Made by a program: the position numbers and the translations under genes. Below, in pieces: positions 9,755-18,757 of a stretch of 37,396 bases of DNA. Source of the stretch: Flammula alnicola (lineage: Eukaryota > Basidiomycota > Agaricomycetes > Agaricales > Strophariaceae); contig JADNRV010000414.1 of NCBI GenBank assembly GCA_015499995.1, forward strand, positions 1 through 37,396, written 5' to 3'. Each line of letters opens with the position of its first letter. Position 1 is the stretch's first letter. A model generated the notes under the pieces. That model had not been told where the DNA came from and ran no database searches. It saw nothing but the letters and a program-made list of their open reading frames with translations.

Positions 9755-11192
9755 ATGGCCTCTTATTCCTCTCTAATCGACCAATCGATACATATCGTGC
9801 CCACTTTCACATTGGAATGCGGCGCGGTACTCAAGGATGCGCCAGTCGCGTATAAAACATGGGGAAAACTTAACGACGCACGGGATAATGTTATGATTAT
9901 CTGTCATGCATTTACTGGAAGTGCGGATGTTGAAGATTGGTGAGTGCTCGGGCTGCATTGTTGAAGAATAGTACTGAATCGTCTAGGTGGGGTCCATTAA
10001 TGGGTCGCGGAAAGGCTTTCGACCCGAATCGTTTCTTCATCATCTGTGCCAATACCTTGGGGTCTCCCTATGGCTCAGCATCTCCCGTAACCATAGATCC
10101 TGACACCGGAAGACCCTATGGCCCAGAATTTCCACCAACGACCATTCGAGATGACGTTCGGTACGGTAGCAGCTGTTGTCTGCCCGGGTTGTCTTCTGAC
10201 ACATGATTCACAGTATCCATAAGCTCGTGCTCGACCACCTTAGGGTTCATTCCGTGGCCGTAGTGATTGGAGGGTCTATGGGTGGCATGGCCGTGCTCGA
10301 ATGGCCTCTTTGCACCCCTCCTGGCTTCGTGCGACGAATAGTTCCCATAGCCACCTCAGCACGTCATTCAGCGTGGTGTATCAGCTGGGGAGAAGCCCAA
10401 CGGCAGAGTATTTACAGCGACCCGGGCTATCAAGACGGTTACTATACCTCCCAACCAGCCTCTGGTCTGGCGGCCGCCAGGATGAGTGCATTGCTTACCT
10501 ACCGTTCGAGAGATTCCTTTGAGAGTCGCTTCGGACGCAAACCCCAACTAAATCAACTCTCCAAAAATGGCACCCTCACGCCTCCCGCATCACCTAAACT
10601 CTCTTCACATGCCGACGACGCATTCGCTGTCCATAACGATGGTCTGCGGAATGCGAAACCACGCCAAACACAGTCTCATGGTGATACCTCTGGCGAGCAA
10701 TCGACCACGCCCACGGGGCAGAAGCCGCCGATTTTCTCCGCCCAGTCTTATCTTCGATACCAAGGAGACAAATTTACTGCCCGCTTCGACGCGAACTGCT
10801 ACATCCATATTACCCGTAAACTCGATACCCACGATGTTGCCCGAGACCGCGTCTTCGATTCAGATGAGACACTGTCTCTGGCGAAAGTATTGGCCACCCT
10901 CCCTCCTCGCGCGCTCGTCATCAGTATCGCGACCGACGGGCTCTTCACCACTTCTGAGCAAAGGGAACTCGCTGAACACATACCCCAAGCGGAGCTGGTA
11001 GTCATACCCTCCCCCGATGGCCATGATGGGTTTTTATTGGAGTTTGAGCAGATCAATATGCACATTCTCAGGTTTCTGAAGCGGGAGTTCCCAGAATATT
11101 ATGGCGCCGAGGTCGAAAAGGTCGAGGAGGGATTCGCGATCAAAAAGACCAGTGTATTTGGAGAGGCGGAGGTAGATATCACTCAATGGTAA
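9755..11192 (+). CDS. MET2: Homoserine O-acetyltransferase
   Basis: The enzyme transfers acetyl from acetyl-CoA to L-homoserine in methionine synthesis. It has the alpha/beta-hydrolase fold and should act in the cytosol. Exons are 9755-9939, 9987-10160 and 10214-11192 (445 aa), with introns of 47 and 53 nt. The start at 9755 (MASYSSLIDQSIHIVPTFTL) gives the usual fungal N-terminus. The nucleophile is Ser141 in GGSMGGM, Asp361 is in ISIATDGLF and His390 in SPDGHDGFL, so the triad is complete. Other family marks are VAYKTWGKLN, ICHAFTGSADVEDWWG and NTLGSPYGSASP. A low-complexity Ser/Thr/Pro/Gln insert at about residues 245-300 is common in fungal MET2. The gene appears intact. Confidence 0.95.
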
Positions 11193-12148
11193 CATTGATC
11201 AGCTTTTAACCGTTTTCCCGAATGCGGAACACCTAGAGTCTAGCTAATACTGTCGACCCTTTATATTCAGCAAAGCTGTAGAGACAGATAGACTAAACCT
11301 GTTTGGTGTGGTCGTAGAACATATAAAATTTAAGGAACCTTGCGTGGCTAAGCGCTAGACGTTTAATGTTCGGATTCTTGTTGGAATATTGAACGAATGT
11401 ATGCACGTACATTGGCCGCTGGAGGGCTCAATGCGATCGCGCAGAAGAGATGGCTGTTCGGACTGAAGGGGGATGTAACTTGTCTTTCAGAGCGCCATGG
11501 GCTGGGGTAGACAAAGTTGCGAGAGAATCAGATGGAGAAAAATGTGTCATAGCAGCTACGATGCAATGAGGGGATGACAATGACATTGACTGTACTCGGA
11601 AAACGGTAAATAGCGGATCTAAAAATATAGCATGCTAAGAGAGCACCAGCAACGAAGTTGCCATCACGTTTAGAACTTTTAATAGTTCCCAGTCAACCGT
11701 TCAAATGCACGTCAAAATTACTATCCATAGTGGGGTATACCAGATTTCAGAAGCCTGCATCTCTTGTGTAAGCTTCACTCATGTAAGGTGTTGCTATATT
11801 GCGGTAGATATTGTGTCCATACTCACAATAAAACTGATCAATCAAATTCTGCAATTGGGAAAAAAACTAAGGAAATAAAGAAAAATTTACAGTGAGCGAA
11901 ATCAAGAAAATTGTAATGTCGAATGACCATTAGTAGGCATGTGTGTCTGCGGTGCACAGTACCTTAAGTAGAAGAAATGGATAAGATGTGTACAAAAGGA
12001 TATGCAATAACTATCCTGAGATATGAGCCGATGCGGAAAACACACCTTACTTGAATCGGACCCGAATGTATTAAAAATACTCAGTGTGGATGCAGTCCTT
12101 GACAGCCTCGGAGTTGAATGTGCTCCAGCCTCCATTGGGAACCCGCGA
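11193..12148. other. Intergenic region between two 3' ends
   Basis: MET2 (+) and the next gene (-) converge here. The stretch is AT-rich, especially 11800-11900. Small open frames on the minus strand (11902-12195) have no motif and overlap the end of the neighbouring gene. I see nothing else that can be supported. Confidence 0.6.
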
Positions 12149-13148
12149 TCAATCCTGGTACAACTGCCATGTGTGATTTGTGAATGACGCTCCACCCTGA
12201 CTATCGAAGTCTGGGAATAAGTTGTGGTAAGCAGGGGGTGGGAGCGGGTGGTACTCCGTCGGGATTAAACTTGCAGAGGAAAAGGTAGTCGTTTGTTCAG
12301 GCATGAAAGACACCGTTGAATAATGAAGATCAGACTGGCCACCGGAGCAAATATCTTGATAGCTAGCTAGGTCGAGGGAGCGAGGAATCAGAAATTCATG
12401 GGAATAGTAAGGAACGCTTTGCTCGGTCAGAGGATTATTAGGCAACAATGAGGGAGGGGAATACAATGGAATTGGTTGCGCCTCGTTCTCGTTCGACCAT
12501 CTCAACTGCTCGTCCGCTAGCGTTAAAGAGGCCTGGGCGGGAGGGAAGCCCATAGGCAGCACCTCAGCCTCCCGCATGTAGTGAGCAACTTGCGGGTTGC
12601 TTGTCTGCTGGAGAGGATATGCTTCTTGTGACGCAAATGTGTGCGATGATGCGCTGACGCTGGAATCGCTGTACTTGGGTGATTCTCGGCCCATACCAAT
12701 GATCGCGCATAACTTCCTCGCTGATCTTGATGATCTTCGATGCCTCGCGCTCGATGAATATAGCCTAGTAAATGGAGCAGAGATTGAAGAAGATACATGG
12801 GGAGTATTAACGTGCTGGGCGCGTCTAACTCGGTCTTCGAGCTTGCAAGCAGCGGAACGATAGTTCTCGTTGGTGATCTCGATGCTATCCGTGTAGTCGC
12901 TGTCTTGGTTCCACACGTTGCAGTATACAGATTCTGAAGCACGGCTTCGGAGACCCTCCACCGGAATCCTCTCCTGAAAAATGTGCCTTGTGTCCTGGGA
13001 TAAAACACATCGAATGCATCAGGTTATGTTACCATGATCATTAAAGTTCTAATTCGACAATCACCTCTATTCCTAGATGTCCTAATTTTTTGTGGCGAGC
13101 ACGGTAATGAGCAGGCTTTGGCTTGGCTTTTTTTGTGTCTTTTACCAT
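12149..13148 (-). CDS. Unrecognised Ser/Pro-rich protein, probably nuclear
   Basis: I do not recognise this 309-aa protein. Exon 1 is 13065-13148 and exon 2 is 12149-12994, joined by a 70-nt GT-AG intron with acceptor TTTTATCCCAG. The start at 13148 sits 50 bp below a TATA box. The N-terminus is very basic (MVKDTKKAKPKPAHYRARHK), like a nuclear localisation or DNA-binding segment, and a second basic run is ARHRRSSRSARK. The rest is rich in Ser, Pro, Gln and Tyr with low order, for example PPSLLPNNPLTEQSVPYY and LPPPAYHNLFPDFD, which resembles activation regions. Part of exon 2 has no ATG in frame, which supports the upstream exon. A transcription regulator is a reasonable guess, but no known DNA-binding fold is visible. 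Confidence 0.55.
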
Positions 13149-13197
13149 AGTCAAAGGAAGACGGGTTTTAAGGTCGGACGGTGTTTCGATAGCTAGT

Positions 13198-13205
13198 CTT
13201 ATATA
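13198..13205 (-). promoter_or_regulatory. TATA box of the 12149-13148 gene
   Basis: On the minus strand the sequence reads TATATAAG, 50 bp upstream of the proposed ATG at 13148. It supports the choice of start and the small first exon. Confidence 0.55.
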
Positions 13206-13450
13206 TGAATTCAACGCAGCGGCTTCGCATCGCGGGGATTAAACAGGTACGCGCCCGGTCGGAGATCGTGAACATAGCCATGCGACCGATTTACTGAAGG
13301 CACACACAGTGGCCAGAGGAGATTTTGACGATGACTGAGATAGGACAGTACTGCGTGCAATACGGTCATAAGGGAACCACAACCATTCCGAAATAGGAAA
13401 TTCCTTGACAAAAAGGCAACAAGTTGGTCCTTGGAGGCCTGATTACGTGA

Positions 13451-13546
13451 CGTTTGCTAGATAAAGTTTTGGTCGGGCTAACCATTACTCCACAGTGGAG
13501 TAATTACTAACATGGTTAGCCCGACCAAAACTTTATCTAACAACGT
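13451..13546. mobile_element. Foldback (MITE-like) element with near-perfect arms
   Basis: TAGATAAAGTTTTGGTCGGG and the 8 bp after it (13458-13485) are matched without error by the reverse complement at 13512-13539. Outside these, ACGTTTGC and ACAACGTT extend the pairing with one gap. The centre holds a second palindrome, TACTCCACAGTGGAGTA (13486-13502). The whole unit is about 96 bp, has no coding capacity and could form a long hairpin. Identical arms suggest a recent origin. It lies about 310 bp upstream of the minus-strand gene ending at 13148. Confidence 0.75.
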
Positions 13547-14606
13547 TTTCTGATGCACGAGGTCGACGAACCCTCACAGAGCAGAGATACCCACTTAGAC
13601 GATATAAAAGACGATGTCAAGCTTGGCTACACCGTCGCACTTGACCATGCCCACGCCCAACGCCAATAGATCTTCGACACAAACAGATTCCGCACCGACG
13701 CTCCCTGGGGAAAGGCTCTCTGAAGACGCCGACGACAAGAGCTCGATTGAATTCTTTGTGGTCCGTTCCGGAAGCCCACCGCGCGCCTTCGGCTACTACG
13801 GGGAGGGAGGACATCTCCGACTGACCAATAGCGTGCGGACTTAGGGGTATTATCTCGGTCAGGAGATGCGTAGCAATGATGGAAAATAGGCAGAGAGGTG
13901 TAGGAATACCATGGTTAAGTTACTTCATACGGCCTCAGAGGCTCGGCAGAGGCTCGGAGATCCGGCACCTGATACAGAACTTCCAAGAAGCTTCGGAAAT
14001 GGTCGATTCAAAATATACAAACAGTATGAGATTGTTTAATGAGGGTAGTATAACCAAAGCTATTCTGAAAGTTGGGGTTGACGAGATACCAAAAAAAAAG
14101 CATAGGGACAACTCAACAACTCAACATATGAGTTGACCTTCCCACAGTGCGGAGCCCAACCTGCCGGTTGATGACCATCGAAGCCATCGCGCCAAGCACG
14201 CTCACGCAAATCCTGCCTCGAGGCCAACCCGGGGCGCGCACTGTGGCCGCACGCAGGTTTCGCAAATGGGCATCTTTTATTTAAGGCAGAAATTTATTGA
14301 CAGACCTTTTTAGGATGGCACTGCCAAAGAAAATTCGTTCAAAATATCCCTCAGTAGCGGTTTGTTTTCGGGGCGATGAATGGACGCCCATGAAATCATG
14401 ATCATATAAGGTAGACTAAAAATTCCTCTCACGAGATTTCATCCTCCATTGAAGCTCAGCGCTCATGATTTATCTGTCAGCTGGTACAAACATCGGAGAT
14501 GGTACCGATGGGACCAAGATGCCTATGACTCGGAACACGCCTTTACTACCATGCACTGGGGTCCAGGGTTCTCAATCTCTTTCCCCCGTTTTGACTCCTA
14601 ACATCC
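13547..14606. other. Region upstream of the MLKL-like gene
   Basis: A 76-codon + frame at 13614-13844 (begins MSSLATPSHLTMPTPN) has an ATATAAAAG motif only a few bases upstream and reads like plausible Ser/Thr-rich protein. It has no clear splice partner, so I leave it uncalled. A second frame at 13876-14136 is weaker. A TATTTAAGG motif lies near 14278. No other feature is supported. Confidence 0.4.
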
Positions 14607-15415
14607 ATGGGGATTTTCAGCGACTTGGACTCCCCCACAGGCTCAGACGTATCGAGCACCTCCAGCAAAGACACAGGCATGCAACATGTGCAAGCCGAAT
14701 TACTCCAGCTAGCAAATCCTGGGGAAAACGCGATCGAGATTAAATTGGGCCTCAACCAATCGGCCCAGATTGTTCTTGACGTTATCAAGATGGCGCAGGT
14801 GCATAGGACTGGTTTCTATCGCAGCGATTGCAGCTTTACGCTAACCCCACATTACACAGCGTGCAAAAAGCCGCAAGAAAGAGTGCACGTATATAGCAAA
14901 CGAGGCCTACCAGCTTTTTAACGCGGTAGATGGTGGTATCAAGGGACGAGCGATTGACGTCAATGGCATCCTCAAAGACCACATCGCACGCCTCAATGAG
15001 TATGTAAATTATCACTTCCATCCGCGATTAGATCTTTAAATAAATGTGACGGACAACTTGCGTGTCTAGAGATCTCCTAGAAATACGCAAGATAATCAAG
15101 GAGTTCGCCTCTTGGTGGATTTTCTCTCGTATTTGGAGTGCTCCTCGAGGACTGCAGAAGTGTCATGATATTCTCAATCATGGCATGGAGATGTATCTCT
15201 TGCTCCTGAGGTGTTCTCTAGCACAACCTCCAGCCAACCGCCGCCATTCCAGGAGTCGCCGGAGACTCACATCGATGGATTATGTTCCACTGCAGCCGTT
15301 AAAAGGCCCAAGGGGTACTGCCAGAGATCGCCCAGCTAGAGATCGTACAGCCAGGCCACGCTCAGCCTCTCAATCTCCTTATCAAGCTCGGATGTCCGGA
15401 GCGATTGCTTTCTAG
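14607..15415 (+). CDS. MLKL-NTD-like four-helix-bundle protein
   Basis: Exons are 14607-14798, 14860-14999 and 15070-15415 (225 aa), with introns of 61 and 70 nt in consistent phase. After a Ser/Thr-rich start, residues about 45-150 form amphipathic helices: VLDVIKMAQRAKSRKKECTY, ANEAYQLFNAVDGG, LKDHIARLNEDLLEIRKIIK, then EFASWW, IFSRIW and LQKCHDILNHGMEMY. This pattern matches the adaptor/MLKL N-terminal-like bundle common in Agaricomycetes, often at the N-terminus of NLR-type or cell-death proteins. Here nothing recognisable follows: the C-terminus is a basic, low-complexity tail (RRHSRSRRRL, ARDRPARDRTARPRSAS). A 42-nt intron at about 15209-15250 is possible and would keep the frame. The gene may be a truncated or stand-alone bundle. 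The fold assignment rests on helix pattern only. Confidence 0.6.
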
Positions 15416-15900
15416 CCACCAAGGGTTGCCTAGACGACATATACATTTCTCCGAGCCTGGGGATCTGGGCGTCGCGGTTGCAGACCGCAATCGTAGTCCC
15501 ACTGCAGCTGGAGGACCACATAGACTTGCTTTTTAGCGGCCGCCCTGACCACTGCAACAACGCGAAAAGCGCTATCGACAGAAAGAACGTTGGAAGGAAA
15601 AGTTCTAGCGAGGTTTATCCAGCACACCGAACATGGCAGTGAACTGGGAATAGACGCTGGGGGTTGCAAGCTCAACGAATCCAGGCAAGAAAGAAACTTA
15701 GAAAACTATCTAGCCGACGCTTCCCACGAGTGCCGGTCGGCATTTATGTACTCCAACTTCCAAGTCCTTAACTCCTCCAATTCCTCATGATCATAGTTCT
15801 ACTTTTACAAACACTGACAGGACGCTATATTCGGACAAAATACGCAGAATATTTTTTGTTCGGAGGACATATAACACGTGCGATACTTATTTATGCCCAC
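15416..15900. other. Region between the MLKL-like and carboxypeptidase 3' ends
   Basis: Two genes converge here. Overlapping open frames exist on both strands (for example 15430-15675 minus and 15590-15790 plus), but none has a motif or splice partner. A minus-strand reading near 15350-15470 contains a helical run (SELDKEIERLSVAWL) that ends in a stop and could be a remnant. Confidence 0.45.
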
Positions 15901-18068
15901 TTACAACTCCTTCCCTGCTATCCATCGTTGAACCATTTCCAGCGATTCTTTGGGTTTGTCGTACGGAACCTAGTAGTGAGGCGCACATCCCATTATTAGA
16001 ATCCGATTCAAAAGAAAGCCAGAGCAAGTACGCACCATATGTCCAGCTCCTTGGACGGTGGCGAACGTGAACCCCTTTGCGCTCCTCGTCTTCCCAGCCG
16101 ACTTTCCGTCAACAATCCAGTCTCTCAATTCCTGCTTCGCGAACTCTGCATGCCCGCTCCACTCCAGAGCCAAAGTCCATCTCTCGTTCCCGATGTGATT
16201 GCAGATCCAGTCGTACGAGCCCTACATGAAAGTCACAGTTAGCATCACCTCAAAAGGGACCGAATGCAATGGTCGAAGAATGCTTTACCAAGGGAAATGC
16301 TTACCACGTAAATGAGAACGCGTACACCACGCTCCAGGAGTGCCGCGACGTAATCAGCTGTAGGATGTAAGATATCCTGGGTCGCTCCGAATGCCATGCC
16401 GACGTCCCTCGAGCAAGACGTGAAGTTGTTCGTAATGGAGGGATCAACCCCGAGGAGCGATCTGACGGATGGATCATCAAGGTAGTCGCGAATGAATCTA
16501 CAAAAAAGCATTATTATAAAGTCGTCAGTTTATTTCCGGATTGAAAACTATTGGAGGAACGACATACTGAGTCTGAGGGTAACAAAGATCCGAGGGGCCG
16601 CCCTCACACGGCTTGCTTATATCATATACATTTCTCCCTGCAATTGCTGTCAGAATAGGATGTAATATTTGAAGTAGAGAGTTATCACCTGTTGCTCGAT
16701 AAGGGACAGCATATGTGCTCTGGCAGAACGAGACAGCAGCCCCGCAGCTGATAGCATCGTACTGGTCTTCACAAGATGCTTTCATCCACTTTTCACATCT
16801 CTTGACCTGACGAATCAAAGCATGTGTTAGAACCAAAGACCTTCTGATGACAATAGTCTGGATCTTACCGTGGCTTTCATGGCTACGCAAGTGGCGACAT
16901 TTACGACAGGAGCTACGGATGCTGGCGAGCATGCCATGTCGTAGTAGGACAGAAACATCTTGAAGCTGTCCGTCATACCATTGCCTGTAAACATGTGGGT
17001 TGTCGAATATTGTGGAAACCTGAATGAAATATAATATACCAATCATTACAGATTGCAGGTTAACCGGCGTCAGTCCTGCGGCGACAAGCTGTGCATTCTG
17101 GTCATAAACGGCGGAGGCGAACAAAGGTAGATAACGCCCCTATAAAACATACTGACTCAGTATCCGTTGATGATGAGGGTGCAAAGTGCAAAGATACGTA
17201 CCCCGTAAGACTCTCCCGCCATATGGAAGGCCCTGCCTTTGAATTGACTGAAGTTCTCGAAGAAGATAGAAACGAATGCAGCTACGTCCTTTGCCGCATC
17301 TTCAGAAGTGCCCTGGATTTCGAATACGCGTCAATTTTAATGGTGATATGTGAGCAAACATACCACAAATTCGCCATGTTCGGCGTATGAGAATCCAACT
17401 CCAATTGGTTGGTCGATAAAGAAGACATTCGCATTTGTGTTCCACGACTCCGGGTGGAAGACGGTGCCATTGGGGCCTGGTACACGGCATGGACCTGGAT
17501 CGAAATGTTTGAGTTAACGGTGGGTCCAATCCGAGAGAAGAGGGTCTACTCACCGAGTTCCATGAACAACCCAAGAGAAGACGAGCATCCGGGACCTGCG
17601 AGAGTTGGGGCTGAATATTCACAGCTCAGAAATCCGATAACGAGTGAACTCACCCCCATTAGTCCAGAAAATAACATCATCCGTAGCAGGGTCATTGCGA
17701 CTTTCAAAGAAGTAGAAAAACAAGTGTCGAGCTTCAATGTCGATATATCCTGTGTACGAACTAGACATGCAACATCAACATCCACGGAGAGGAGAATCCC
17801 TCAAAAAAAGGGTGTCACACTTGACAGTTTGATCACAGAACTGGCTCCTCTTCACTCGAACACTGTAATGAGGGAAGAATGGGTGGCCAAGTGTCGCGAA
17901 TTCTGCATCAGATAAGCTGGAGAGCGATTCGATGGGCATAAACAGGCCATCGGCGTAGTGTCCATTTTTCAGGTAAGTCTGTCCGAGTGGATCCGGGTCA
18001 ATGTCCCAACCCGAGGCGAAAGGAAGAGCAATGGCTATAGCCCAGGTTGCGAGGCGAAGAGGCAACAT
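15901..18068 (-). CDS. Serine carboxypeptidase (peptidase family S10)
   Basis: The enzyme removes C-terminal residues at acid pH, in the vacuole or outside the cell. Twelve exons (18068-17821, 17760-17654, 17595-17554, 17494-17364, 17312-17202, 17139-17040, 16984-16869, 16806-16689, 16637-16568, 16497-16305, 16221-16036, 15969-15901) give 496 aa in one clean frame. A signal peptide starts at 18068 ([20 protein letters not shown]). An in-frame ATG at 18119 would add 17 residues, but the 18068 start fits better. Family motifs are [43 protein letters not shown] and [15 protein letters not shown]. The triad is Ser211, Asp416 (SYDWICN) and His473 (GAGHMVP). Many Cys residues in the middle suggest disulfides. 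The first residue after the fourth strand motif is GSYD where many homologues have GDxD; the catalytic Asp itself is kept. Confidence 0.93.
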
Positions 18069-18757
18069 GATAAGGCAGAACAAGTTCCTGGTCGTCCGTG
18101 ATATATTGTTAGTCGGCAATTAACCAACATTTCCCAGAGAATTGACTTGGATGCCAATTTGTTCTGTTTTGAGGTTGGGTTTCTCATGAAACATCTGTGA
18201 TAAGATTTGAGCTATCCGTGGGGACGGGCACCTGCGCTTTGGGCGGCTTTTATTTGTACATGATTGTATCTAAGGCTTCCCACCAAAAGGGAAGAGTGAA
18301 AACGCCTGTACCTTTTTTGAACGCAATTCTGGGTCAAATTTCACAAAATCTTGACAGACGAGTTCTGAATTAGGATATCTTGTGAATCTTGTGCTCAGAT
18401 GTCATATGTGGCGCAAAGATTTCCACTACTTCAATTTTACAAGTTGCCATACAATAGATTCAAAACCCAGCACAAGTTTCAAAAGAAATATATCTCAATA
18501 GGCTGTATGCCAAAAATCTAAGGAATCCATCGAGTGGTTGTTATTTAAATGGTACATAAAGAATGACGAAGGAATACGACGGAGTCACGTATGTCACACA
18601 TGTGACCGATCGTGTAAAGTGCCGTGTCCTTCGACGGAAGCAAAAAAAACGACGACGCGAGGCATAGGGAGAGAGATTTACGACGGTGAGTGAGAAACAT
18701 ATATATATATTGATCAAATACTCACTACCAGATACCAAAAAAATAGGAGGTTGGCAA
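18069..18757. other. Divergent region between carboxypeptidase and transposase-like gene
   Basis: Both flanking genes start here and point outward. The stretch is AT-rich, with a short AT dinucleotide run at 18701-18712 and a near-palindrome around GTCACACATGTGAC (18594-18607). I looked for terminal inverted repeats matching the 3' flank of the transposase-like gene and saw none. Confidence 0.5.

Noticed and set aside
12523..13008. A 161-codon minus-strand frame beside the Ser/Pro-rich gene
   Set aside because: It overlaps the 12149-13148 gene in another frame, and the other frame has the better protein character, splice sites and TATA box.
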